NCBI GenBank assembly: GCA_007127095.1
Contig: SKZY01000152.1
Span: 1-44,023 of the forward strand
DNA length: 44,023 bases
Reading direction: 5' to 3'
Source: Planctomycetaceae bacterium
GTDB lineage: Bacteria > Planctomycetota > Planctomycetia > Pirellulales > Pirellulaceae
The notes below the pieces were generated by a model. It was not told where the DNA came from. It was given only the letters and a program-made list of their open reading frames with translations, and ran no database searches. Positions 17,869 to 26,800 of this stretch are shown here, one piece after another (position 1 is the stretch's first letter; the number at the start of each line of letters is the position of its first letter). A program made the translations under genes and the position numbers.

Positions 17869-19458
17869 ATGACCCCCATTACGATGATCCGTAGTCTCGC
17901 ACTCGCCGGCCTCGTGACCTGCTTCGCGAGCCCTCAACCCGCCACAGCTGTCGGTGATCTGTTGTCACCGGCGGAAGCCGAATCGTTAGGCCTGGCCGAA
18001 GTCTGGCACCGTCAGGTCGGCTCGATCGGTGGCGGCCGGGCGATCGTCGACCTGCGACTGTGGGTCAACAAAAGTGTCCAACTCGAATACATCGAGGTTT
18101 TTCAAAAGGACGCCGAAAAATCGGCGGGTGTGCTGCAGCGGATTCCGACCCACCAAAAGGATCTGCAAGGGAAGCCGCTGGGGAAGGCCGAAGCCGAACG
18201 GTTGGCCAAGCTCAGTGTGATCAAGTTGAAACGTCGTGGCATCGAAGCTGACATCCGTTCGGTGATGGTCGATCAAGTCCGATTGCACGTCTTGACGGCT
18301 GACGGTTTGGTCGCGACCTACGATGCCGAGACCGGCGAACAACTCTGGTCGATGCGGATCGGAAAGCCTCGTTTGGTCTACGGCTTGATGGGGATTAACG
18401 ACCGCTTTGTCACGGTGCTCAATGGCACCACGGTCTATCGCGTGACCGCGATGGAAAGCGAAGTGGTCGACCCCGCCGGCTTCACCGTCACGCTGCCCGC
18501 GGGGCGACCTTTGCCACCGATTCGGCCCGACGGGCTGGCGATTCACGGTGTGGTCAATTCCGGGTTTCACGCGATCATCCCGACGTCGCAGGGAGGCATC
18601 GAAAGTCATCTGCTCGAGGGGATTACGATCGAGCCCGGGTACGAGCGGTTCAACGGCAGGCCGTTGGCGCAACCGGTGACGTTTCCCAACTCCAATACGG
18701 TCATGTGGTCGACCGATCGCGGATTCGTTTATGCGATCGAAAGTGGCGAAACCCCGATCGGTCGGTTTCGGTTGCCGATCGATGGCAACGCTGAAGGGGG
18801 GCTGACCGCGGCGAGTGATGACCGTTTTTTCTTCGGCTCGACCGGCGGTCGGGTCTATGCTGTCAAGGCGTCCGAGTCGGGTGAGGTGCTCTGGAACCGC
18901 AGTGTCGGCGAACCATTTTACCAGGCCCCTTACGTTTCCGATGAACGGGTGATGATCAGCAGCGCTTATGGCCACCTGTTTTGCCTCGATGCCGAATCGG
19001 GTGAGGCGGTGTGGCGACAGCCGACCCCCGACGTCGATCAGGTCTTTGCCCATGTCGGGCCCCATTTGATCGGTCGTGACCGTGAACATCACTTGATGGT
19101 CGTCGATGCCGAGACGGGTGAAGTGCGACGTCGGATGCGGCGGCTGTTCGTCGAGAATGTGATCGTCAATATGGATACCGATCGTGCCTATCTGGTCGGC
19201 AATGGAGGTATGGTCCAGTGTCTGCGACCGTTCGACACCGAACTGCCTCGATTTCGACGGGAAATCGAACCACTTCCCGAAGTACCGGATGACGAGGAAC
19301 AGGTCGAGCAGGCGGACGCTGCACCGGCTGCCCCGCGTGGCCAACCCGATCCGTTTGGCGGCGATGCCGATGCGGATCCGGCCGTCGACCCGTTCGGTGG
19401 CGATGATCCATTCGGTGGTGACGATCCGTTCGGCGGTAGCGACCCGTTCGGAAATTGA
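17869..19458 (+). CDS. Exported PQQ-like beta-propeller protein with DPFGG tail
   Basis: The 529-residue protein has a signal peptide (MIRSLALAGLVTCFA, cleavage after ATA-V around residue 28). The body shows PQQ-like propeller blades: DGLVATYDAETGEQLWSMR, DRGFVYAIESGETPIG, GGRVYAVKASESGEVLWNR, GHLFCLDAESGEAVWRQ and HLMVVDAETGEVRRRM. Such propellers in this context are structural or binding modules rather than quinoprotein dehydrogenases, since no dehydrogenase motifs are seen. The last 50 residues are acidic and Pro/Gly-rich with four to five DPFGG units ending DPFGN, a tail seen in planctomycete exported proteins. Start at 17869; a second ATG at 17884 is also possible. It converges on the 916-residue gene. 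Confidence 0.85.
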   Translation: MTPITMIRSLALAGLVTCFASPQPATAVGDLLSPAEAESLGLAEVWHRQVGSIGGGRAIVDLRLWVNKSVQLEYIEVFQKDAEKSAGVLQRIPTHQKDLQGKPLGKAEAERLAKLSVIKLKRRGIEADIRSVMVDQVRLHVLTADGLVATYDAETGEQLWSMRIGKPRLVYGLMGINDRFVTVLNGTTVYRVTAMESEVVDPAGFTVTLPAGRPLPPIRPDGLAIHGVVNSGFHAIIPTSQGGIESHLLEGITIEPGYERFNGRPLAQPVTFPNSNTVMWSTDRGFVYAIESGETPIGRFRLPIDGNAEGGLTAASDDRFFFGSTGGRVYAVKASESGEVLWNRSVGEPFYQAPYVSDERVMISSAYGHLFCLDAESGEAVWRQPTPDVDQVFAHVGPHLIGRDREHHLMVVDAETGEVRRRMRRLFVENVIVNMDTDRAYLVGNGGMVQCLRPFDTELPRFRREIEPLPEVPDDEEQVEQADAAPAAPRGQPDPFGGDADADPAVDPFGGDDPFGGDDPFGGSDPFGN

Positions 19459-19494
19459 TCCGCTTGCCGCGGCACCGCCTTGGATCGACACCGG

Positions 19495-22245
19495 TCAGTC
19501 GGCGGATCGGGGCCCGATCAGTTCGACTCGTGCCCGCGTCGGTTGCAGCGCCGGGTGGTCGGGTGAGTCGAGTGGCGGCGGAAACAATTCCAATGGTTCG
19601 CTCGTTTGCTTTGCGAAAGCATGGAATCGCAGCGTTGACCCCGGGGAAAACGTGGCTCGCCATCGGAGCTTGTAAATACCCGGCTCGAAATCGATCTCGT
19701 ATCGCTGACCGGTGCCGAGGTCGGTGGCGTCCGAGACCGGAAGCCGCTGGCCGTCGATTTCCAGCGACGGTTCGTCGCCGTGATCGCCCGAGGCGACCTC
19801 GAAGGCGGCCGTTTGCAAAGTATCGATCGTCAGCTGCCCGATGAACTCGAGCGAGACGGGCTGGCCGCTCGACAAGTCGACCTGTGACACCGCTCCGCCG
19901 GCAGAGACCAACTGGGTGATCACGTCGGCATTGATCGTCAATCCGGGTTGGTAGCGGACGAGGATTCCGACGTCGCGTTCGGCTACACGAATCCGCCCAA
20001 GCATGGCGGGGGTGTTGTTCTTGATGTCGACCAAGTTGCGGCCACCAGCAGCCGTGACGGGAGGGTCGCCAGCCGCCGCAGCGGGCAGATTGGCGACCGC
20101 GTGAACGACGGTTTCCCGGTGGTGCGGTTCTAGCGGTAACGTGGCGTCCGGAAAGTCGCGGGCGATCGCTTCCGCTCGGCGTCGTGTTTCCAATGCGGCG
20201 GTCGCCGATGCCGCCGGATGGTCGGCGGCGGCGCGGAGCAACTCGACGACGTGCGCGGCGTAGGAATCGGCGACCCAGCCAGGCATCTTTTTCGCTTCGC
20301 CGAGGTAGCCATCGGCCAAAGTCGCTGCTTCATCGGGCGACACCGGTCCGACCGAAAGCAGTTCGATGCCGGCCAACCGGGTCAGTTTGGGCGTTGAGCT
20401 GGCTGCCAGGTAGGGTAAGGCTTGATGCCAATCTCGCCTGACCAGGGCGTAATAGCGACCGACCATACCCGCTTCATCGGCCGTAAGTTGTTCGCTCGGC
20501 TTTCCTTCGGAGCGTTCCAAGACATCGGCATATCGGTGGCAGATGGCCAAAGCGTCTCGCCATCGTTTGGCCACCGATTGCAGGTCATTCGTACGAATCC
20601 GGTTGGCCGTTTCACGCAGCAGGGTGGCCAGGTCGTCGGCCAGGTCGAGGTCACCGGTGGAGAGTGAAAACCGCATCCTCCGTTGAACCCAATCGGCCCA
20701 GGCGGTGATGTCGGACGACGAGTCGAGATCATCGGCAATCCAGCGGGCGACTCGTCGTACCGCATCACCGGGAGTGATCTCAAAATCGTCGACCAGTCGG
20801 TTGATCGAATCGGCGGCCGCGGCTTGATCACCCAGCAGAACGGCGGCTCGCCCCGCCAGTAAACGGGCCACGAAATGCTCGGACGAGCCGGCGACTACCG
20901 TGTCAGCGAAATCGTTGTACTGGTCTGCTGACGGGTGCAGCGAGATTCCCACCAAGTCGTCTTCGGACATCGCGCGGATTCGACGTTCCACCTGCAACCG
21001 TGCCGATACCAGCTGCGAATCGGGCGGGACCGTCGGTCGCGGCAGTCCCGCCGGGGCAGCGGGGGTAATCGCATTAGCGGGGGCAATCGCGTTGGCGGGA
21101 AACGCGGGTGTCGCGGGCGACGTTGGGGCGAGCGCAAGTGGCGTCGCGTCGGTGGGCGTTGAGTCGATCGGCGGCACCAGCACGATCGGGTCGGCTGAAA
21201 TACGGTCCGTTGGCCTGCCCGGCCAAACCGGTAAAGGCAAGCCAGGTGCGGTTAAGCCTTGCAACTCCAACGCCGCGAGCGTGTCTGCACGAGACGGTTC
21301 AAGGACTTCTTGGTCGTCTCCTGCGACTAACCGATCGGCTGCCGGTGGCACGATCGCCGGTTCGAGTTCCAGAGCGGAAGCCGGGACCACTTCGCCGGTA
21401 TCGGCGATGCGAAGTTCGCCCGTGTCTAACGGAGTCGTAGCGCCGCTGTACTGAGGCATTGTTTCGCCCCTTGGATTCGCGCCTGTGGCAGCCAATTTCG
21501 AACTCTCGGGCGATGGTCCGGCCATCTCGACCACGGGCGGCGGGCCATTCCAGTGGCGCAGCCTGACGGTCATCCGCCAGGTCAGTACCAGCATCAACGA
21601 CGCGATCAACAAGGTCGAGGCGATCAGCGACAACATCGAACTGCGGGCGATGTGACGACGGAACCCGCGAGCCGCGCGGCGATTGAGCGGTTCGGCGGTC
21701 AGGTCAAGCGGGCTGAGCAGTTCTTGCCACAGCGGCGATTGACCGGCATCGGAAAAGCGTTCGTTGAGCGATGCCTGTGACTCGAGCAGTCCTGTGGCGG
21801 CGGTGTCGGGACGGGGCGACGGTCGATCGCCCGAACCGACGACCGATTCGGCGATCTCCCACAACGCCGACTCCCCGGCCGGCACCGACGCCGCTTCGAC
21901 CGCGTCATCGCGAAGGGCGAAAGCGGCACCTCCGCCGCGGGAGGACAGTTGTGCCAGGCTGACCGCCTCGTCGACCAATTGCGGATGGATCCGCCCGAGC
22001 ATCACCCGGATCGCGGGATCCTCGCGACGTCGCGGGTCGAGCACCCGATAGCCGCTGATCAAAACGTCGGACAACAACCGCATCACATCGCCGTCGGGAT
22101 CGGTCCGATGCAACAACACCAAGGGGTGAGCCGCCCGGTAGACCGCTCGCCGGATCACCTGCGGCCGAAACTCCATGCGACGGATCCCCAACCGCTGGAA
22201 ATCGAGCGGAAGTGGTGGGGAAAGCTCGGTGGTGGAAAATGCCAT
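19495..22245 (-). CDS. Large single-pass membrane protein, unknown function
   Basis: From the ATG at 22245 (MAFSTTEL) the protein has 916 residues; an in-frame start at 22290 is less likely. Residues 1-195 are a soluble, probably cytosolic region (FQRLGIRRMEFRPQVIRRAVY; later SSRGGGAAFALRD). One membrane helix lies at about 202-223 (SLIASTLLIASLMLVLTW), followed by a basic stretch, a Pro/Ala-rich linker of about 180 residues, a helical region rich in Ala and Asp, and a C-terminal beta-rich domain (VGILVRYQPGL, VSLEFIGQLTID, YKLRWRATFSPGS). This architecture fits a planctomycete transmembrane protein with a large outer domain. I recognise no family. Hyi-like gene is 56 bases upstream on the same strand. 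Confidence 0.8.
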   Translation of the reverse strand: MAFSTTELSPPLPLDFQRLGIRRMEFRPQVIRRAVYRAAHPLVLLHRTDPDGDVMRLLSDVLISGYRVLDPRRREDPAIRVMLGRIHPQLVDEAVSLAQLSSRGGGAAFALRDDAVEAASVPAGESALWEIAESVVGSGDRPSPRPDTAATGLLESQASLNERFSDAGQSPLWQELLSPLDLTAEPLNRRAARGFRRHIARSSMLSLIASTLLIASLMLVLTWRMTVRLRHWNGPPPVVEMAGPSPESSKLAATGANPRGETMPQYSGATTPLDTGELRIADTGEVVPASALELEPAIVPPAADRLVAGDDQEVLEPSRADTLAALELQGLTAPGLPLPVWPGRPTDRISADPIVLVPPIDSTPTDATPLALAPTSPATPAFPANAIAPANAITPAAPAGLPRPTVPPDSQLVSARLQVERRIRAMSEDDLVGISLHPSADQYNDFADTVVAGSSEHFVARLLAGRAAVLLGDQAAAADSINRLVDDFEITPGDAVRRVARWIADDLDSSSDITAWADWVQRRMRFSLSTGDLDLADDLATLLRETANRIRTNDLQSVAKRWRDALAICHRYADVLERSEGKPSEQLTADEAGMVGRYYALVRRDWHQALPYLAASSTPKLTRLAGIELLSVGPVSPDEAATLADGYLGEAKKMPGWVADSYAAHVVELLRAAADHPAASATAALETRRRAEAIARDFPDATLPLEPHHRETVVHAVANLPAAAAGDPPVTAAGGRNLVDIKNNTPAMLGRIRVAERDVGILVRYQPGLTINADVITQLVSAGGAVSQVDLSSGQPVSLEFIGQLTIDTLQTAAFEVASGDHGDEPSLEIDGQRLPVSDATDLGTGQRYEIDFEPGIYKLRWRATFSPGSTLRFHAFAKQTSEPLELFPPPLDSPDHPALQPTRARVELIGPRSAD

Positions 22246-22301
22246 AGTCGCTCGTCGCTTCGTAAATCCGTTCAATCGGTCCCGATCCATCGGCCCACTA
22301 A

Positions 22302-23216
22302 TCAGACGTCACAGACGCCGACTGCATGGGCTAAAGCCGCCAGTGGGTCGTCCCAGGTGGGGATGAACTCCTGGGCGATGTAACCCCGGTAGCCGGTCTG
22401 AAGGATCGCCTCGATCACCGGGGGATAGTTGATTTCTTGGGTGTCGTCCAGTTCACCGCGGCCGGGATTACCCGCGGTATGGTAGTGCCCCACAAGCGGA
22501 TGGTAATGGCGGATATTGCGGATCAAATCGCCGTGCATGATCTGGACGTGGTAGATATCGAACAGCAAACGGAAACGCTCCGAGTCGATCTCGCGCACCA
22601 GGTCGGCGCAGCGTTCCAAGTCGTCACCCCAATAGCCGGGATGCCCCTTCATCGGGTGGGAATCATCACGGCTGTTGAGATGTTCCAAGACCAGCGTGAT
22701 CCCGTGCTGTTCGGCGTAGGGAACGACCCGTTTCCAGCACCGCAGGCAATTCCTGCGGGCTGCGTCATCGCTGATGCCGGCCCGCGACATGCCTGTGAAG
22801 GTGATCACGCTGGGAGCCCCGACTTGGACGGCCAGGTCGATCGAATCGCGTAGTTTCTGCTCGACCATCGCATGATGCTCAGGATCGAGCGGCCCCTGTT
22901 GAAAACCGTGGCTGCTGACCAACGAGATTTTCAAGCCGAGTTCGGTGATCGCGGGATAGGCCGTGGCCGGAACCCCTTCGATCGCTTCCAATCCGATCCG
23001 TTTAGCATGTCCCGCCAGCGTCACCGGATCGAACATGTCGAAACACCACCCCATCACCGATTGTCGGACGCGACCGTTGACGACCACCGACCGCTCGGAT
23101 TCGACGCCGGGACCGTCTGCCTTGTCGGGTTTCGTCCCATCGCCGCCGACCGCCGTCGATGCCCACAGCACCGATGACGCCACTGTCGCTCGCTTACAAA
23201 AATCGCGTCTGAGCAT
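22302..23216 (-). CDS. Tat-exported sugar isomerase/hydroxypyruvate isomerase-like TIM barrel
   Basis: The 304-residue protein begins MLRRDFCKRATVASS, a twin-arginine signal, so it is probably exported folded with its metal. The rest is an AP endonuclease 2/xylose isomerase-like barrel of the hydroxypyruvate isomerase type: VITFTGMSR, LVLEHLNSRDD (metal-binding Glu), LLFDIYHVQIMHGDL (Asp and His), VGHYHTAGNPGR and YIAQEFIPTWDD (C-terminal Glu). These are the conserved metal ligands of the family. The true substrate is unknown; such exported barrels are common in planctomycetes. A GAGG-rich stretch (GAGGAGAGGG) precedes the ATG. It is upstream of, and probably co-transcribed with, the large membrane protein gene. 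Confidence 0.88.
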   Translation of the reverse strand: MLRRDFCKRATVASSVLWASTAVGGDGTKPDKADGPGVESERSVVVNGRVRQSVMGWCFDMFDPVTLAGHAKRIGLEAIEGVPATAYPAITELGLKISLVSSHGFQQGPLDPEHHAMVEQKLRDSIDLAVQVGAPSVITFTGMSRAGISDDAARRNCLRCWKRVVPYAEQHGITLVLEHLNSRDDSHPMKGHPGYWGDDLERCADLVREIDSERFRLLFDIYHVQIMHGDLIRNIRHYHPLVGHYHTAGNPGRGELDDTQEINYPPVIEAILQTGYRGYIAQEFIPTWDDPLAALAHAVGVCDV

Positions 23217-23579
23217 CGCCTCGCCCTCTCCTCGGTAACCGGTATCGACCCGCCTGTCATCGCCACCCGCTGAATCATGGTTCGACGTCCATCATAAGGC
23301 GCCGGTTCGCCGGTCGCACGCCGAAACGGCTTTTCGGGGCGCAGCTTGACCTCATTTGGCTGTTGATGGCGAACTCGTGTCCCTTATGGACGGTCAATTC
23401 GCGTTGGCAGGCAGCCGCAGTACTCTGGCCTGCGGCCCGCGATCACGCCTCCCTGCGCGCCTCCCTGGGGCGAGCGGCGGCGAGTGATTACACTTCGACG
23501 GGAAACCCCGCTGTGATTTCAGGCCGAGCGGGTTACCGCCGACTGCATTCGACCAGATTCTGTCATCGACGGATCGCTG
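23217..23579. other. Intergenic region between the Hyi-like gene and mrp operon
   Basis: This 363-base divergent spacer must hold promoters for both sides. I see no convincing -35/-10 pair. It contains a 10-bp direct repeat CGCCTCCCTG (23446-23455 and 23458-23467) with 12-bp period. An open plus-strand frame across it lacks any protein-like feature. No RNA gene is seen. Confidence 0.5.
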
Positions 23580-26441
23580 ATGAGCCTCGCATTGATCGTT
23601 CTGCTGCCGTTCCTCGGCGCCGTCCTGCCGGCGCTGATGATCCGTTCGGGCCGAGACGCTTGTGCGATCGCGACCGGTTCGATCAACACGCTGGCTTTGG
23701 CGTTGCTGCTGACGAACGTCCCGGCTGTGCTGCGTGGTGAGACGGTACGAGCCGATTGGCCGTGGATTTCGCGGCTCGGGCTTGACATTCAGTTCATGGT
23801 CGACGGGCTCGGCCTGTTGTTCGCTGGCATGATTTTGGCGATCGGTCTGCTGGTCGTCATCTACGCTCGGTTTTATCTATCGCCCCGCGATTCGATGGGT
23901 AATTTCTTCGCGTATCTATTGCTCTTTCAAGGGGCGATGACAGGGATCGTGCTGTCGAACAACGTCCTGTTGCTATTGATCTTCTGGGAAATGACGAGTT
24001 TGGCGTCGTTCCTGCTGATCGGTTTTTGGGGGCACACGGCGGCCGGCCGCCAGGGCGCTCGGATGGCGTTGACCGTGACCGGGTGTGGCGGGTTGTCGTT
24101 GATCGGTGGGATGTTGCTGATCGGTCAAATCGTCGGGTCCTACGAACTCACCGAGATCCTCGGCAGTGGCGACGTCGTCCGAGAATCGCCGTATTACGGA
24201 TGGGTCTTGGTCTTGGTGTTGATCGGCTGCTTTACCAAGAGTGCCCAGTTCCCGTTCCATTTTTGGTTACCGCATGCGATGGCGGCGCCGACTCCGGTCT
24301 CGGCTTATCTCCATTCCGCGACGATGGTCAAGGCGGGCATCTTTTTGCTGGCCCGTTTGTGGCCGATCTTATCGGGGACCGATGCCTGGTTTTTGATCGT
24401 GACCACGACCGGCCTGGTGACGATGCTCGGCGGCGCGGCGATCGCGTTGTTCAAAGACGATTTAAAGGCTTTGTTGGCCTATTCGACGGTCAGCCATCTC
24501 GGTTTGATGACGATGCTGCTCGGTTTCTCGACACCGTTGGCGGTGGTCGCTTGCATGCTGCACGTGATCAATCATGCCGCTTTCAAAGCGGCCTTATTTC
24601 TCAACACCGGGATCATCGACCACGAGACGGGGACGCGTGACATCAGCCGTCTCGGGGGCCTGTGGCGACTGATGCCGGGGACCGCGCTGGTGGCGACGGT
24701 AGCGGCGGCATCGATGGCTGGGTTGCCGCCTTTGGGCGGTTTTCTGTCGAAGGAGATGATGCTGGAGGAGGCTGCGCATACGAAGTTGTTCGGGCTGGCC
24801 GGCCTCTTGCCTGCGGTGGCGACGCTGGCGGCGATCTTTTCGTTCGCTTATTCCTTGCGGTATGTCGTGCATACTTTTGGAGGCCGCCAACGGGACGACT
24901 ACGCCCGTCCGCCGCACGACCCCGGTTTCGGGTTGTGGCTGTCGCCGGCGTTGTTGGCTTCGCTCGCCGTCTTGATCGGGTTGTTTCCTGAGACGATCAG
25001 CGGCCCGGTGGTACGATTTTCGAGTCGATCGGTGCTCGGCGCGGAACCGCCCGAGTTTCACCTTTCGCTCTGGCACGGTGTGACGCCGGCATTGTGGATG
25101 TCAGCGATCGCGGTCGGGGTCGGCTGTTTCGCGATTTTGGTTTATGGTCTGGTTGACCGGGGTTGGCGGTGGTTGCCACACCCCGAGGCGAAGCGGGCAT
25201 TCGACGCAACGGTCGCCGGTTTGACGGGAGCGTCGCGGCGTCTTTCCGACGGACTGCACAACGGTTCGCTACAGCGATATCTGTTCGTGATGATCTCGAC
25301 AGCCTGGCTGGTCGGAGCGGTCTCGTTTTTCGGCCATACCTTGGATGCTGGCACGCGGCCGACGTTGCCGGTCAATCCGGTGATCCTGGTCGGTTGGCTG
25401 TTGTTGATCGGGGCGTGTGTGCTGGTCGTCGTGTTGCAGCACGAACGCTTGCTCGCCTTGATCTTGGTGAACGTCATCGGGCTGATCGCTTCGATGTTTT
25501 TTATCTACTTTTCGGCGCCCGACCTGGCGTTGACGCAGATCTCGGTCGAGGTTGTCACGTTGATCCTGATGTTGCTGGCGCTCTATTTTCTGCCCAAGCA
25601 GACACTCCTCGAGATCACGCGTCGGGCCCAGGTTCGCAACGGGATTTTGGCGGTGTTGGTCGGGATCGGTGCGGGTGGCCTGACCTGGGCGACGACGACG
25701 CGAGATTTCACCTCGTTGTCGCAGTATTACTGGGATCAAGCGTTGCCGGGCAGTGGCGGCGCGAACGTGGTCAACGTGATTTTGGTCGACTTTCGCGGGT
25801 TTGATACGTTCGGTGAGATCATGGTATTGGGGATCTCGGCCCTGATCATTTTCGCGCTGCTAAACGGCATGACACGCGGACCGTTGGCGGTGAAACTGGC
25901 GGCCTGGAATTCGGGTGAACGGTATTCGCCCAACCGACACCCGTTGGTGATGGTTGTCGTCACGCGGTTGATGCTACCGCTCTCGCTGATGGTCGCGGCG
26001 TTCATATTCTTTCGAGGGCACAACCTGCCCGGCGGCGGTTTCATCGCCGCCCTGGTCGTCTCGATCGCCTTGGTGATGCAATACATGGCCAGCGGCTTCG
26101 GTTGGGCGGCTAAACAGGTCCGCTTCGACTACCACGCCTTGATCGGTGGCGGGGCATTGATCGCGGGTGCCACCGGGATTTCGGCGATGGTCTTGGGGTT
26201 GCCGTTCTTGACCAGTGGATTCGAACACTTTCACCTGCCGATCGTCGGTGAGTTCGAACTTTCCAGCGCATTGGCATTCGACTTGGGGGTCTTCTTGACC
26301 GTGATCGGTGGTGTGATGTTGGCGTTAGCTCAACTTTCCTTCCTCGGTGACAGCACGACCCGTGAAGCGGTCAACGAGGAGCCGATGGATTACAACCCGG
26401 CCGCCCCGATGGGCAATCGTTGGCGGAAAAGAAAGGGATAA
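23580..26441 (+). CDS. mrpA: Mrp sodium/proton antiporter subunits A and B, fused
   Basis: The 953-residue membrane protein forms the proton-translocating core of the Mrp multisubunit Na+/H+ antiporter. The first 500 residues are NuoL-like: FWEMTSLASFLLIGFW with Glu137, FTKSAQFPFHFWLPHAM with Lys220 and LHSATMVKAGIF with Lys251, the expected proton-path residues. The MrpA C-terminal extension follows (about 570-770, e.g. APDLALTQISVEVVTLILM). From about residue 780 to 930 lies an MrpB domain (TRLMLPLSLMVAAFIFF, FRGHNLPGGGFIAAL). The A-B fusion is known in proteobacterial Pha/Sha-type systems. It starts the operon; mrpC begins five bases after the stop. Confidence 0.95.
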   Translation: MSLALIVLLPFLGAVLPALMIRSGRDACAIATGSINTLALALLLTNVPAVLRGETVRADWPWISRLGLDIQFMVDGLGLLFAGMILAIGLLVVIYARFYLSPRDSMGNFFAYLLLFQGAMTGIVLSNNVLLLLIFWEMTSLASFLLIGFWGHTAAGRQGARMALTVTGCGGLSLIGGMLLIGQIVGSYELTEILGSGDVVRESPYYGWVLVLVLIGCFTKSAQFPFHFWLPHAMAAPTPVSAYLHSATMVKAGIFLLARLWPILSGTDAWFLIVTTTGLVTMLGGAAIALFKDDLKALLAYSTVSHLGLMTMLLGFSTPLAVVACMLHVINHAAFKAALFLNTGIIDHETGTRDISRLGGLWRLMPGTALVATVAAASMAGLPPLGGFLSKEMMLEEAAHTKLFGLAGLLPAVATLAAIFSFAYSLRYVVHTFGGRQRDDYARPPHDPGFGLWLSPALLASLAVLIGLFPETISGPVVRFSSRSVLGAEPPEFHLSLWHGVTPALWMSAIAVGVGCFAILVYGLVDRGWRWLPHPEAKRAFDATVAGLTGASRRLSDGLHNGSLQRYLFVMISTAWLVGAVSFFGHTLDAGTRPTLPVNPVILVGWLLLIGACVLVVVLQHERLLALILVNVIGLIASMFFIYFSAPDLALTQISVEVVTLILMLLALYFLPKQTLLEITRRAQVRNGILAVLVGIGAGGLTWATTTRDFTSLSQYYWDQALPGSGGANVVNVILVDFRGFDTFGEIMVLGISALIIFALLNGMTRGPLAVKLAAWNSGERYSPNRHPLVMVVVTRLMLPLSLMVAAFIFFRGHNLPGGGFIAALVVSIALVMQYMASGFGWAAKQVRFDYHALIGGGALIAGATGISAMVLGLPFLTSGFEHFHLPIVGEFELSSALAFDLGVFLTVIGGVMLALAQLSFLGDSTTREAVNEEPMDYNPAAPMGNRWRKRKG

Positions 26442-26446
26442 ATCGA

Positions 26447-26800
26447 ATGGAATGGTTGGTGGCGACCGCGGTCGCGGCGATGACTTCGGCAGGGATCTAT
26501 TTGACACTTTCGGCACGGACCTTCACGGTCGTCATCGGGCTGACGTTGTTGACGTACGCGACCAACCTGTTCCTGTTCACGACCGGTCGTTTGACGATCA
26601 ACCAGCCCGATATCATCAGCGATCCGCTGGCGCCCCATGCCGACCCGATCCCGCAAGCGTTGGTGTTGACGGCGATCGTGATTTCTTTCGGGGTTACCGC
26701 TCTGATCTTGGCGATGGCTGTCCGCGGCTATTTCGAAAGTGACGGCGATCATGTTGACCTGCTCGGGCCCGAAGAAACGGTGGCGCGGGGTCGCAAATGA
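26447..26800 (+). CDS. mrpC: Mrp antiporter subunit C
   Basis: This 117-residue protein with three membrane helices is a NuoK homologue of the Mrp antiporter. Seen: ATAVAAMTSAGIYLTLSA, then FTVVIGLTLLTYATNLFLFT, and DPIPQALVLTAIVISFGVTA, the characteristic NuoK-like DPxxQALVLTAIVI motif. The ATG at 26447 gives the usual length; a TTG further upstream inside mrpA is less likely. The stop overlaps the mrpD start as ATGA (26797-26800). Confidence 0.95.
   Translation: MEWLVATAVAAMTSAGIYLTLSARTFTVVIGLTLLTYATNLFLFTTGRLTINQPDIISDPLAPHADPIPQALVLTAIVISFGVTALILAMAVRGYFESDGDHVDLLGPEETVARGRK

Noticed and set aside
17986-19491. Long minus-strand open frame (501 codons) antisense to the PQQ-like gene
   Set aside because: It mirrors a clear exported propeller gene. 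Its product is rich in Asp, Arg, His and Gln with no domain, as expected from antisense frames in GC-rich DNA.
23363-23740. Plus-strand frame of 125 codons ahead of and into mrpA
   Set aside because: It overlaps the mrpA start in another frame and has an Arg-rich, non-protein-like composition.
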